Source: Morinoia aosen
Taxonomy: Eukaryota; Arthropoda; Malacostraca; Amphipoda; Talitridae
NCBI GenBank assembly: GCA_030386875.1
Contig: CM059579.1
Span: 15,224,484 to 15,288,483 of the forward strand
Length of the DNA stretch: 64,000 nt
Direction of reading: 5' to 3'
Shown: positions 48,301 to 60,009 of the stretch, piece after piece
Numbering within the stretch: position 1 is the stretch's first letter
Layout: the number at the start of each line of letters is the position of its first letter
Notes under the pieces: model-generated
Database searches by the model: none
The model's input: only the letters and a program-made list of their open reading frames with translations
Told to the model about the DNA's origin: nothing
Made by a program: the position numbers and the translations under genes

Positions 48301-49249
48301 TATATGAACTACTATTACGAATAAATCTTAGAATTATTGCTAAGACCCAGCGTTAAAGACAGTAATTTAATTCACTTTTTGAACTACTACGAGAATATCA
48401 CTTGACGACTATAAATTTCATTGTAGAGAAATTACGTACTAAAAATATTCAATAGAATATTTTTCGGCACTCTCTGACTCGAAATGATGCAATGGTTTGA
48501 ACCTTAGATCAACTAATTACTGGTAAGTTATTAGAAGATAATTTCAAGTTTTTCCGATTAAGTGAAGATAGTGGATGACTGAGACAATAATTACGTTCAA
48601 TGATGTATTGTCAATTTAATACGTGGTTTTAATTTTTCACTCTGTCAAAGTTTTGCAGTCATTGTACCAGGTATACGGGGTTCAAAAGCTCATTTTCACA
48701 CATCACTGTTCAATGGAATCCCTCACTGAGCAAGCTCATCCGCCAATAAACTCATTACGTCTCCACAATTTAAAGCTTGAAATAAAAATGCTCAAAGTAA
48801 TTTCACTTTATTTTATTGTGGGTTTTCTAAAATTTAAACACTCGCTAAGAAATATAAGAACCTTACGAACGAAGGGAACTGAGGATAAAAGAATACTTAC
48901 GCACGAAAGACTTTCTAATCTTGCAGGTGGTGGCACCAACGGTACCGTTCCGTCGAGCAGCCACACTCTTCAGGGCATCATCGCCCCACGTCCGACACTG
49001 GGCCCCAGGGCGGTCTTTTGAGAAGCAGGAGGCCTGGCCCCACTCCAGCGCCTGGGATACGGCGAGGCAGAGAATGGCGGAGTCCGTGGAGTTCGACCAC
49101 ATTCGTCCTCCACTGTTCAACATGGCAGCTTCGTCGAGTACAGATGAGACCCACACCTCTGTGGTGTGAGACTTTTCTTGCTTACTCATTGCTCCATGGA
49201 CAGCATAAGTCAAAAGTCCGGCAATCTTGAGTAATACTTCATACCCCAT
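36071..49249 (-). CDS. Gene B: secreted modular C-type lectin, six exons, 356 aa
   Basis: Exons on the minus strand are 49249-48901, 46949-46848, 46136-46035, 43558-43457, 41577-41392 and 36300-36071. Exon sizes equal those of gene A except that the last is 3 bp longer. Phases are identical and the joined frame is open to TAA. Architecture is signal peptide, Cys-containing N-terminal segment, three 34-residue modules, then a lectin domain in two exons. The start is set by the ATG conserved with gene A; the frame stays open upstream but without a conserved ATG. The lectin exon has D-P-D where gene A has D-P-N, and an extra Cys (NGRCPGP). Intron 5 carries a TTAA-flanked MITE and a large minisatellite. 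Intron 2 is only 711 bp, against 4,952 bp in gene A. It is probably functional, since no break was found in any exon. Confidence 0.8.
36500..37225. mobile_element. Penelope-like 3' fragments in inverted pair (intron 5, gene B)
   Basis: Partner of 12,425-13,190. The minus part reads LPRILESLHIFKQKP, as at the end of a GIY-YIG region, and has a well-kept tail CTGAAGATGAACCTGGACAC then CGAAAC. The plus part follows after an inverted GATTACGTACTG/CAGTATGCAATC pair. Broken fossil shared with copy A. Confidence 0.6.
38960..39180. mobile_element. piggyBac-type MITE in TTAA, copy B only
   Basis: 221 bp with perfect 14-bp terminal inverted repeats CCCTTTAACGCCCA, flanked on both sides by TTAA (38,956-38,959 and 39,181-39,184). 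Copy A has the unoccupied site at about 14,914 (ACCTAAACAAC). CCC(T/A) ends and a TTAA duplication are hallmarks of the piggyBac superfamily. It has no coding capacity and must have been moved by a transposase supplied elsewhere. Confidence 0.92.
40432..41280. repeat. 30-bp minisatellite with 60-bp higher-order period
   Basis: About 28 units of AAGTACTTATAACTCAAAC plus ACTCATAACTC, without a single indel over more than 700 bp. Variants AAGTACTTATAACTC and AATTACTTATAAATC alternate to give a 60-bp higher-order unit in much of the array. It lies in intron 5 of gene B, ending about 110 bp from exon 5. In copy A the same place (16,130-16,180) has only two or three diverged units. The long open frame (TYNSNTHNSS repeats) is a by-product of the period. 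Confidence 0.95.
41392..41577 (-). CDS. Gene B exon 5: N-terminal half of the C-type lectin domain
   Basis: 186 nt, phase 1-1, donor GTAAGT. It encodes LTSC, SAGCLYIE, MDWSSAQETC, LLGGDLYTT and NLRNYLL. The LGGDLYT stretch after the first helix is closer to the family norm than the LRGILYT of gene A. The intronic minisatellite starts about 110 bp downstream. Confidence 0.8.
43457..43558 (-). CDS. Gene B exon 4: 34-residue module 3
   Basis: 102 nt, phase 1-1, donor GTAACG. It encodes CCLNSGTFIDIN, TTFTG, DQVFVC and EVGIKLK. Cys positions match gene A exon 4; the first sequon is changed (NSG instead of NGT) while NTT is kept. Confidence 0.75.
45411..46034. other. Highly similar intronic block (copy B)
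   Basis: Partner of the block at 20,811-21,428, ending at exon 3 of gene B. Contains the shared phrase GATAACACTAGGCGGCCTCA. No RNA gene could be assigned by eye. Confidence 0.6.
46035..46136 (-). CDS. Gene B exon 3: 34-residue module 2
   Basis: 102 nt, phase 1-1, donor GTAACG. It encodes CYRDDGSYVDIN, ATFAC, DQAFTC and TENGTKL, with the same three Cys as gene A exon 3. The NGS and NTT sequons of A are lost here (DGS, NAT remains as a new sequon). It sits at the end of an unusually similar block shared with copy A. Confidence 0.78.
46298..46316. repeat. TA microsatellite
   Basis: A short run of TA dinucleotides in intron 1-side sequence of gene B, not present at this length in copy A. Confidence 0.8.
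46848..46949 (-). CDS. Gene B exon 2: 34-residue module 1
   Basis: 102 nt, phase 1-1, donor GTAACG. It encodes CYLNESSYVDVN, KTFAG, EAFVC and TENGTKL. It differs from gene A exon 2 at only two residues (K for E, T for A), so it is the best conserved of the exon pairs. Confidence 0.78.
   Translation of the reverse strand, partial: AATSTKARTSTSTKLSQVQGARPSCVPKMEPSS
47100..47155 (-). mobile_element. Possible Penelope-type 3' tail relic (B)
   Basis: Partner of 26,735-26,800; minus strand reads GATGGAATCTATG then TTCTGAAACG. No coding part. Confidence 0.3.
48901..49249 (-). CDS. Gene B exon 1: signal peptide and N-terminal Cys domain
   Basis: 349 nt, donor GTAAGT. It starts MGYEVLLKIAGLLTYAVHGA and keeps all the Cys of gene A exon 1 after the signal peptide, including the unchanged central stretch CLAVSQALEWGQASCF. 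The ATG at 49249 is chosen because it aligns with the only ATG at this place in gene A. Confidence 0.8.
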
Positions 49250-51714
49250 ACCTAATGTTGAAGATTGATAGACCAATCAAAATTATTAAATGGTAAAAAG
49301 TAATAAATCAATTTTTTGATTTAAAAACACAGACTGTGTTCTCAGTAACGTCAGGAAGGTTTTTGACTTCAGAATGTTCAGTGCAGACGTTTGAGTTGTT
49401 ATTGAAACACACGTTCAGGCCAAGTTATGTAGCTCCATTTCTTGAAATAATTATTTTTGCCGTTGACAGCTCATCACAATGCAAAGGAACAATGATGTAG
49501 AAGACATGTTAAGTGTTCTATATCACTCGGAGGATGTCCAACTCATCTTCAGCTATGTCCAAGCCCAACTGCAGTTATATTTCTGTGGAGTCCACTTCTG
49601 GCCATGATGTGTATCGCATTTGTCAAGTCACACTGTAATTGTTCATCCGCGGTAGAGGATGCATTAGTATCAAGACTTTGATTTGCTGCTTGAGTGACGG
49701 TATTGCTTCTGTGTTGAGTATCGGTTGTGAGTGAATACTAAGCGATGGCGGTGAGGAATGAGGCATTCTAAGCCTCATCTGGACCGATTTATGATGAAGA
49801 ATTGGAGTAGTAAATGTCATAAGAGCTTATCATATTATGTTGATTCTCTAAGTAGAATGGCTTTCAGAAATTGTTATAGTTGCTAAGGAAAAGTTTACAT
49901 TCAGTAAGTTGAGTTTTCTTATCAGGTTTTGACTTCTGAGATTATAAGTAAGTGTTGGAAATGATGGATGCGTCCCGAAAGTCATGAAATATGTTTTTCA
50001 AATCGACTTATTAGCTTTATTGTTGGGCAGTGTTGATGATTTTTGAAGTAATCGCTATGAGTATTTTCACATTTTACCAACGACTCAGTCATGCACAATG
50101 CGCGGCTTAGCAGCTCTCTAAGGGAACTTTGTTTACAGCTGTTGTCAAGGCAGTTTGAATGGCCCAAATGCTATCTTTGTGATGTCTTTGAGTGACACCT
50201 TGAACCTCGGGAACAAAGCGTAGTGGAACATTGGTAGATATTGCCCATATAGACTTCTGCAACTGCGTTGCCACATTATGCTGCGCCACAAGCTCAAGGC
50301 TGGCCAAAGTAATGGGGCAAGTCGCATTGTTGTTATACAGAATCGATGCAGTGGTTATGCATTTTCGTACGAGGATGACTTCTTTCCTTTATCAGCACAC
50401 CATTTACGCATCAGGTAGCGTTCACAATTTGTCATCGAGCTAATATTTCTGTACGGACCACACCTAGGGTATTAAAAAATTCATCTGGTTTCATTTGGCT
50501 ATTGCTCGCCTTTGCATTCTTCAGGTTTGAAAATGCCATTAGGATGAACAGGCGATCCGTTAGTCCCAGTAGTTTTTTATCGCGATCTCTACAGAACCCA
50601 TGAACTGAATTTTTTTGGGATATGACTGCCAGGCTTTGTTTTCTGTAGAACTTGATTGTACAAATTTGTCAACAACAGAACTTGACTGCCCAACTATGTT
50701 TTTTCTAGAACTTGACAACCTAACTTTGTTTCAATGTCTACGCCATCATACGTTGTGACTTGGTCTCAAAGAGAGACACTCTAACTCAAAAATTCTGAAA
50801 CAATAATTATTGATCTTGCCGCCATCGATACTCATACTGACTTACTTTGGGTGAGTTGTGAGGATAATGGTTGAGGACCCGTTTTTCCTAATTCAGGCTG
50901 TCCAAATGTTGTACGATCAGCATATATGCGACCAGAAAACATGTTTTGTGACTTATGGGAAGCGCGAGACAGATCTCAATTAAATTTTTATTAGAACTCA
51001 GTTGACATCTGTGTATCAATGAAGGTACCATATATATTTGTATAGACAGCATAAAAACTGAAATTTTATCGTAACTCTAAGTGTTGATGGTTTATTCATT
51101 CTTTCACTGTATTACCAACATCTTATAAAGCAGGTGTGCCTTATTGGTAGGTCACAAGTAGATGGATGAGAAAGTGGCTTTTAAAAACCCCCAAGAGCAT
51201 CAAGATAACAGCAGAGGTGATGATGTTTCAACACACTTACGGACGATTAACATCTCCAAATTAATTAATACTGAGCCATGAATTGAAGGGGTTTTTCGAT
51301 ATCAGAAGAATAGAATTGAAAGATTAGTATTTTGACTCAAAAATACATGCATGATGCGCGGGAGTGAATTGGTCCGTACTTATTAATGATAAGGAAAATA
51401 CTCAATGCACTTTCATCATAAATTTCGGTATAATATAAGATTCCAACAGGATAACAACCTTCTAATTCTAGGGTTACAATTTCTTAACACATTTTGTATC
51501 GTAGGATGTCGTAAAAAACATTTTTCAGAGCCAAAAATGCGCAAAAAGAAACATACAAAAATGAGTCCTGTAAGCCTCAAGGAATCCACTGATTCGAATA
51601 AGAAATATTACTAAAATTTTGTGCTTAGATGCGCAATCAGAGTGTGAAAGTCAACGTCCAGTCTCTACCTCTTCGACGTTATTAAAGTCCACCAATTTTC
51701 GACGTATGTTTAAA
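49250..51714. other. 5' flank of gene B, no second gene seen
   Basis: Colinear with 30,501-32,780 apart from an extra segment of roughly 200 bp near 50,030-50,240. Short frames there are not conserved in copy A. The degenerate 30-bp repeat is again present near 50,610-50,735. Confidence 0.45.
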
Positions 51715-52860
51715 AAATTTTCACTATTGGTGTGAAATGATGCAACAATTGTACTCAAAATCGTGTTTTTTTGGTAATTTCATTAGAAATTGTTTTTTTT
51801 GAAAAACTGAATAAATTGAATATTTTAAAAATAGATCTCCCACATATTTTGAAGTTTTAGAACCGGCAACATGTTTATTATTTAGCTAAATGTATTGTCT
51901 AGGGAATCTTGCTATGGATTTTCGACAATTTGATTTGTTGAATTTTTGGAATTTATTTCCCAGCAATTCGAATTTTTTTTTTCTTTTTTATGTCTCGTAT
52001 AGTTTTCAAATGGAATCTAATTTCAAAAATTGATTGAAAAATATGTCTAGATTTTTTAAGCCTTATCAATTGAGGTATTTGTCATTCATGTACTTTCAAA
52101 ACTCTGGGAGAAGATCCACTTCAAAAAACAAAAACTGCAAGTTTTCAGGAGAGCCAAACTAAGTCGATGCACTAAGTGGTCTGCTGCTCAACCTAGTCCA
52201 GAATTTTTTCTCTTTGTGCTCTAGAATGTTTTGTTTTCGTTCCAAAGCATTTAGACAGTCAGCTGAAAGGCTAAGCTCAACGCCCAAATTTGCTTCTTGG
52301 TTGGGGGTGGAGGGGGATGTTTGACGATATATGGGGACCGTGTATGTAAAAATGATAGTCCATCATTTTCAAACGGAATTTCCTAAATTTATAATATAGG
52401 TGTCAAATTATGCACCAATCTTTTTTGAACTCGTGTGTTTTTTAAATTTTAAGATAAAATTGATTTTTTAAAATCTGAAAGAATTTTCTTTTAAGTTGTA
52501 TCTCCTTCAATTTTAAAGTTACAGAACCAGCAATATTTTTTAGGTAGCTAAACTTATTCTATGAAGATATATTGGAGTAAAATTTCGATATTTTGATTCA
52601 TTGGCTTTTTTGAATATTTTTAAAATGAATAATTTTTTTTAAATTTTGATTTCGTATTTCTGTTATAAATTTCAAACGAAGCAGTTTAAAAAAAATGATA
52701 GACCAATTTTTAGCTCTTTACAAGCACTATCGATTGATATATTTTTCATTCCTATAGCTTTGAATTTTGGGAGAAGTAACATTTTTAACGTTAACAAGTT
52801 CAAGTTTTCTGGAGAGCCTGATAAACTCGTCACATGGCCGTGTAGTGACGTATGAGACTG
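51715..52860. repeat. Direct repeat of about 670 bp, two units (copy B side)
   Basis: Unit 1 starts near 51,715 and unit 2 near 52,390. Shared landmarks include the TAGGTGT/TTGGTGT motif, AGAACCGGCAACATG (51,860) against AGAACCAGCAATAT (52,523), and GGGAGAAG followed by CAAGTTTTC and GGAGAGCC (52,100-52,160 and 52,770-52,818). The right unit is complete here but truncated in copy A. Confidence 0.7.
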
Positions 52861-53130
52861 GCATTTCGCAAGCTTGTATCAAACGAACGAACACACTTAC
52901 AGAGAAGTGAAGCTTATCTATAGATTCAAAGAAAAATCTCATATAACATGAGGTAGAAGCAGAAAATTTATAATTTTTTGATTTTGGGGAAGCCGGAAGC
53001 CTTACTGGCTGGCCTTTCGTAAGCTGTAGCAGACGAACGAACACACTTACAAAGAATAGAAGCATGTCGTTAGATTCGTAAGAAAATTTTCTATAGTATG
53101 AGTTAATAACGAGAAAATTAAGATTTCTCG
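52855..53130. repeat. Two-unit direct repeat, about 153-bp period
   Basis: TGGCATTTCGCAAGCTTG... and TGGCCTTTCGTAAGCTG..., each followed by ACGAACGAACACACTTACA, at about 52,859 and 53,012. Confidence 0.75.
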
Positions 53131-54299
53131 GATTACGAGCCCGAACGGTCCCCGCTTACGTTTGGACCGAGGAGCGTTTACTTTTTGGGCTGGCTTTTTT
53201 TATCGACTGATTTGACTGAAAAATAGATATGGTGTGTAAACCGTGAATCTAGGACTAATTTGCTCATGATTTATTTTTGAATTTTTTATTTGGGATGCTA
53301 CATAAGAATTTTGAATTTTTTTTTTTGGGAAATTTTGATTTTATATTTATTAAAAAATGCCGGTAGATTTTTTTAATTTTTGGTTTTAAATACTCAGAAT
53401 ACAAACACAAACCAATTCTATGCAGCGGTTTTTTTATTTCGTTTTAGTTTTGAAAATGTATTCAAATTTCGAAACTTTTTCAATTTTCATGTCATTTTTA
53501 AAAAATGAGCTAAAAATTATTGAAAGTCTGACTGAGTAAAACATTTGGTACTACATTTTCTTTCATTATGCAACTTGAATAGTAAAAATTGGACCACCGC
53601 TTATGAAGATATAGCGATTCAAAGTGTGTGCATGAGGCTAACATTCAATCAATAGCTCATAAGTTTAAACTTAAGAGCTAATGATTGTAAACCTAATGAG
53701 TAAAAAAAGTGTTATTCCACTGATTTAAACACGTTTTCTCTGCGAGAGAAACATTTTCTGCACATTTTCTGTACATTTTCAGTACTTTACTGTGAAGCAA
53801 AACCGTAGGAAACTATTCTAGACCAGAAAAATTCAACAAATTTTCGAATAAATCAGTAAACACTATTTTTAGCACGAAAATGCATGCTCTACAAACTCAT
53901 GTAACGAATGATACTTGTTAGGCTAGAAGCAAACATGTCGACAAGTGCCTTGTAATTTAACCGGAGGGCAAATAATTCTCCTCGCATAACTAAACTCGCG
54001 TATCACATATACTTGCGATACATATTTTCGTCTCGGATTTCAAAATTTCATTAGTTTGAATTCATTTCGTCACAATTTTCGAGGCCTGTTTTATCAGCGC
54101 GAAAAATTCCTTAGCTTGATTTTTTTATCGGCTTGAAAACTTCGAAGCTTTTAGCTTATAGATCGATTTCGCTGCGGCTCAAATTTTCGACGCTTGAAAA
54201 ACAGCTTGAAGCATCTTTTAAGCTCTACCAGATCAAACTCCAAGAACTGGCGAAATATATTCGTATATGAAAAAAACTGTGGGCAAACCCCAACTTAAA

Positions 54300-54790
54300 T
54301 AAATTAAGTCAGCAGAACCTGACTTATTTTATTCCTGAAAATTTCAGGAAGATTACTCCGAAATAAAAAGCCTCTGAAATTACGGCCCTCAGAATCCCTA
54401 AGATAGGGACAACCATCAAAAGTGGCTCCCAAGAAGGACCATTATCACTAATCAAACCGACCTCACACGAATGCCCTGCTGTCTTTCAACCTCGATGGCC
54501 ATACCCCTCCACACTTAAGGTCAGAACTAGACTTGTTCCCCGCTTACCAAACAAGAAGGACCAACCTAAATAATTCTCAATCGTGCAGAACAGGACTCGC
54601 CCACTTAAATAATCTATAACTGGCGCCCAACGTGGATTCGCCGCCTCAACGATCTAACAATTTGACGCCCAAGAGGATACTCTCAAACAAAATAACTAAC
54701 AATTTGGCGCCCGAACAAGGACCTGCCCTACTAACTATTTAAAAATTTGGCGCCCGAACAAGGGACTGCCATAACCTAATTTTGAACAAT
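54300..54790 (+). mobile_element. LTR-retroelement leader fossil (LTR end and primer-binding-site-like motifs)
   Basis: Four TGGCGCCC-type motifs lie in series at about 54,618, 54,660, 54,703 and 54,746. The last two extend to TTTGGCGCCCGAACAAGG, close to the tRNA-Lys-type primer-binding site used by many LTR elements. The upstream sequence, not AT-rich like the rest, could be the end of an LTR. No gag or pol coding region follows, so this is at most a broken, old remnant; family cannot be set beyond LTR retroelement. Confidence 0.4.
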
Positions 54791-54799
54791 ACGCTCTAC

Positions 54800-56800
54800 C
54801 GCAGCAAGACTTACATAGATTTATACTCCAACCAGAAAAACCGGTGAACACTTTTTCCTCTCGGAATTTGATATAGTTTATGTGATCATACGTTAAAACT
54901 GTGTATCAAATACCGATGCCATTTATTTAAAAACCTGCCACCCCAAACATGTTGCATTACTGAACCAGGATCTTTTGCTGTGACTCTATCCTGGTCAAGC
55001 AAATGAATGATGGGTGAATCCCATAGGACATCTTTTACGGTGAGCTCACTATAAGTCATGGCTATGCGGGATAACTAATTTTATTCTAGAAGGAGGTCTA
55101 GAAGACGCGATGGCGGTTGATGTTGAACCGACACGTTTAAAAACCGTGGCTAAAGATCGGGATAGCTAGTCTCCAATTTCTTGAGAGTTCACGGAGGATG
55201 TGAATTTTTACAATTTCAAAATAAAAATTCTTTCCAATTCAGAGAAAATGAAAAAAAGTACAATGGAAGCCATTTCAAAATTGTGCTTAGTAAAGCATTG
55301 TGAAGATTTAACAGTACGAAAACCGGGGAAAGGAAATATACCAATGCAAGGAGGGAGGGAGCCCAGGTGACCCAAAACAACAGTTTTGCCGGCAGAACCG
55401 CGCGCTTTTATCTGCGATACGGGAGAGCTTGGCGTTCGTGAATCGACCTGCACAGCCTATGGCCGCCGTCACACGGAGACCTAATGGCAACGTTTCGTCA
55501 TAATCGTTTACAGTCAGCGGCACCAATCGGTCTGTCCAGCGCTACAAAACGGTCAGATTTCAGCCTTAGTTTGAGACGAGCTAAGTCAAGCCATGATTCC
55601 AGAACAAGAAATAATGCAGCATGAGTGCAGGACTAAACTGTGAAAATTTGTCTATTGCCTCGCTAGGCAAAAAGATGTCACATAACAAGTGTGAAGAAAC
55701 TCGATGACATCACTAGCACAGTGAGAGCGAAAAAAATTGTGTCGAGTATTCCAGACTTCCTGAGATTTTACTGTACGTTGTGAGAAATACATGAGGTTTT
55801 AATCATGTAACAAAATTTCTATTTATCTTTAATTCAGGCATTGAGACACGTTAAAATTATTGAAAACCACATCACAAATTTATCTTACCTTAGGCCATCG
55901 TGCTTGGGGGGAGCAAGTGTTTCATTTTTTAAAAGGGCGTTCAGTGAGCAAGGAAAAAATATAAATTAATCGTGAAGAGCATTTGAACAAATTGAACGTT
56001 AAAATCATGGATCAATAAGAGTTTCCTAACAATGATGGTTCAATTTCCAACGTTGACGGTTTTGCTTATTTCTATTAATGGTTATGCATCTTTGAATTGA
56101 TATTCGCCTTCAACGTGGCTTACACCTTCTATTTGGCTAAAACCTGGTGCCGATATAGTATATATACCATCGGTTCTGGAATATTACGATATCTACCGTG
56201 GATTTTCTCGTGTAGTATCAACTTTACCGTAAATTGAAATCAATTATTAAAAATGAATATCATTTGGTTAAGGATAAATAAAACATTTATTGCGGAATAT
56301 TCGTTACAAAAACTTTTTCTGATATAATTGGTAAACAAATCTGACATCGCTTAAGAAAGCAGTAAGCTTATCCTCTTGTTTTCTTATGAATTTCCAATAG
56401 TAATGGACAAAATGAAGTTGGAAGCGCTCATGGGGTACACCTCTTTTCTTTTTCAGCATGTGAATTTTTATTGAAAAAGAAATTTAGGGCAGGAAATACG
56501 TACATAGGATAAAGAGGTTTGTAGATATTAAAGAAGTAGAAGTGCTGAAGCGAGACAGGGTATAAAAAATGCAGAGGTAATACACAGCCAGTTCTACGTT
56601 TAGGAAAACATGGGCCAGTATAACTTCAATTTAAATAATTAAATGTTAGGTTTAAATTCCGTAGAATTTTTTGCAATTCAATTTGATGAGCAAAATTAAT
56701 AGTGCTTGCTATGAAGGGGACAACACAGCGATTTTTAAATTTTGATCCGATTGGTCTTAAATTTAGCCAGTATTTGTATTTGTTTTTTAAAATAAACATA
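54800..56800. other. No recognisable gene; GC-richer patch
   Basis: A GC-richer island at 55,320-55,570 stands out from its AT-rich surroundings. It has short frames on the minus strand with no motif and no splice context I can defend. Confidence 0.45.
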
Positions 56801-56814
56801 TTTTACTTGTGTAA

Positions 56815-57470
56815 CTTTTCGATTTAGACCTTAGTTTTTTGTAAAAAATTAAAATATTTGTTTTCTGTGTTATTTTATCACATATTTCAAAACAATTGAA
56901 GTTAATGAGTTTTTAAACAAGATCCAATTCAAAGACAGTTTTTAAATCCTTGTAACATTTCAAACAAACTGGGAGGTCAGAATTTTCATTTTTTCTTTTC
57001 GTTTTCTTCTGAAATGTGGTTTTCGATCACTAACTAAAATGTTAGATATTCTACCTGCATAATTTCAAATATACACTGTGAATTGTAAATAACATGCATA
57101 AATTACATCCAAAAAATAATTCCTTATTGCATGATGAATGTTATATATTTCATTTGTTGACTGATTCTTGTGAAATAAGCCATTGTATGTAATTTTTTAA
57201 AAGAAACACATTTTGTTCTATTCATTTTTTCGATTTTGGCCTTAGTTTTTCGGAAATGGGAAATATTTGTTTTTTATTTCATTTTATCTGATATTTAAAA
57301 TGGAATATATATGTTTTTTATGCCATTTTATCTGATATTTCAAATGAATACAAGTCAGTGAGTTTTCATGCCCCCAAAAAACTAAAGACAGGTTTGCCAT
57401 ACTTAAAACATTACTAACAAAGTAAAAGAGCAAGACTTTTCATTTTCATTTTTGTTTTCGGTTTATATGG
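56815..57470. repeat. Two-unit direct repeat, about 410-bp period
   Basis: Unit 1 near 56,818-57,005 and unit 2 near 57,230-57,470 share the CGATTT...CCTTAGTTTTT start, the ATTTTATC(A/T) and ATATTTCAAA phrases, AAAGACAG, and a TTTTCATTTT...GTTTTC end. Confidence 0.65.
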
Positions 57471-57515
57471 GGTCAAAAACTCATGATTTTTGGTCCCCTT
57501 AAACCCCTTTTGGGA

Positions 57516-57534
57516 GGGGGGGGGGGGGGGGGCT
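57516..57534. repeat. Poly-G run
   Basis: An almost pure G run of about 18 bases, unusual in this AT-rich window. Could form a quadruplex or be an unstable assembly site. Confidence 0.85.
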
Positions 57535-57559
57535 TAGTGTCCGTAGTCCCATAAAATTT

Positions 57560-59990
57560 TAGGACACACTAGCCCACCATCTAAGGATTTTTCATCAACA
57601 ACTAAAAAAAATGGCCAATCGGCGGAAAGTCGCTGGGTTGTCCCCCTAAAACTCAACTCGGTATTGAGTGCAACGTGATTTACGGAAAGAATTTTCTTCT
57701 ATGACAGCAGAAAAAGAAGTTAAATTTCATGAGTCTTTCGCGTACTTGTCAAATTTTTCGTCATATGAAAGACATATCTGGCTTTCGGAGTGCAGCATGT
57801 GACAAAGTTCATTCACTGTTTAGCAAAGAGTTCAAGTTATGAAGTGTCTACACTTTTGTCCTTATCTATGAAACTTTTTTTTTAACAAATAGGTAAATTT
57901 TGGCTTATTCTAATAATTCTTCAAATGAGTGGATTTTGAATACGCAACCTGACACACAGAACAGTTCAGCAAAAAAGAGTAGTTCTCCCTGCGTACTTCA
58001 GACAGTAGTTACACTTCATTTCGGGCCTTAAATACCTACAACAAAATCTAATTTTTCACAGTGTGTCAATCATACGAATACAATTCACGGATATAATTTC
58101 ACTTATATCATGCCAAGATCAATAAGCGAAACTAAAGCAGCGGCAATACATGTCGCTGTTAAAAACAGAAACATGAAATCTTATTGAAGAAAAAACCCCA
58201 TTGATACTAATCTTTAACGCTTTGAATTTTAATTTCCTCTACTTCAGTGGATTTTTTTGTCATTTTCATAGGTAATTTTTTCGTTTATCAGTCATCAACT
58301 TCTTAATGAATATGGCCGTCGTTCTAGTCGAATATATAAGCCGGAACTATGCTGGTGGCATCATGTGAAGACCCATGTTTTAAAGTTATCTTAATAAAGA
58401 AAAAACATTCTATCTATGGGAGTCCCATCTCTGAAGGTTATTCTGCATTCATTTTAGATCTTTGTTCTAGTTTTTCATCGCACGATTTTTTCAACTTCAA
58501 CGTATAATATCAATGAATCTAAGTTTTGGCTGCTCATAGTTGTCAGGGTTTAAGAAAACTACTTACGGATTATTTTTTGTCAAGTTGCGAGTTAAGATGT
58601 TCTCACAAATAAACCGTTCATGCTTTGTTGATCAATGAGGCTACCGATGTGAGAAAATAATAAATAATTCAGTTTTGTTTTCTATAATTCACCTACGTTA
58701 GAGTTTTCCATCCTATGCTAAGAAAGAAGTGAACAGTGTTACCACCAAGCTCAGTATCTATTGATACTATCATACAATAGCCATTGAAAATAAATTAAAT
58801 CTTAAGACTAAACCCGCAGAGTTTTCCCAACTTTCGACTTCGACCAGCAACAGTTCTGCTTACCTAAATTAATTCCATAAATTCGAGCTGATAGCTATTC
58901 TTTCCAGGCTTTAATTGAAAGGCCTGGAAAAGAACAAGATAAAACGCGGAAGTGTGTTCTCATCATTCTGGTCGGTTGGTGAACTGCAGAGGTGCAATAA
59001 ACATCGACAAAAAAAAATTGCGTTTAATATGTACAAAATGAACTGCAAATATATTTGTAGATGAAATACTCACGTTCGAAGACGCATTATAAGAATGTAC
59101 TAAAGTCAATAATTAGAATATTTTAGTATAATTACTTCTATTTATGGTGCAACAAGTATGGTGGTATGGTTTATGGTACAACAAGTACCGCAAAAGTAAA
59201 TTCATAGTCATTATACAACATTTTTAACATAAATCGCAATCAATTGCACTTTGAAAATTATTTATTCAAGGATATGATAAAAAACGCATCATTTTCTTAA
59301 CACAAAAACAAACACAGTGCCCTAATTCAATTTTTTGTAGCCCAACTTTTATTTAATTGCTCTGGGCGAGAGATTTTGAATAAGAGAGGTTACTGAATGC
59401 TGCGTTACTCCAGGGCAAAAACGAATACATTGCCATCATTCGATCTTTTTGTAGCACAAACTTTATTGTACTCCTCTGTAGATATTTAGCAAATTCATAC
59501 GATGCTTCATTTATCATGTTCATCTTTCGAATTACGTGTTGACGAACCTATATTTTAACCGGTCAGAAAATGTGCAAAGAGAAGTTCCCACTGATTGGCT
59601 TTGAACCTAAACTTACCTTCAAATTTTATTTCTGTGAGCCTTTGTACTTACATACAAATTTGTCAATCTGAAAAGAAAAACCAGTGCAATTGAATTGTCA
59701 TATATAACATACATTAAAAATTAGATCAAAAAATAACTGCATAGTAAAATTGAAAGATTTTTAAAATAGGGATCTACTTTTCAATCACCCTGTAGATTCT
59801 CGGATATTTAGCCTTCGAAGCTATTAAATAGATATAGTTAGAACAATCACCAAGCAAAATGCTGATATAAACGCGAAAAATTTTGACGCATGAAAAAAAT
59901 GAAATTATTTTGGCGAATTAAGTGAAACATTAATTACAAAATTGCCCGTATTGCCTTTAGGTCTAAAATTTTTGTTCATCTAGTTATGGT
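57560..59990. other. No recognisable gene
   Basis: AT-rich sequence with a degenerate direct-repeat pair near 59,305-59,390 and 59,410-59,500 (TTTTTGTAGC...AACTTT...TT type). No domain recognised. Confidence 0.5.
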
Positions 59991-60009
59991 TTGCCAGTCT
60001 GAAATGTTA

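Larger units (their letters stand above)
33598..52518. repeat. Tandem segmental duplication, copy B
   Basis: Direct-orientation partner of copy A, containing gene B. The head-to-tail junction with copy A is near 33,597. On the right, similarity to copy A stops near 52,518, inside a roughly 670-bp repeat unit that continues intact in copy B's flank but is cut off in copy A. This places one breakpoint within that unit. The stretch 33,598-36,070 (downstream of gene B) and 49,250-52,518 (upstream) have no gene I recognise. Confidence 0.87.

Noticed and set aside
55208-55526. Minus-strand gene in the GC-richer island
   Set aside because: Two overlapping frames, neither with a recognisable motif or consistent splice sites.
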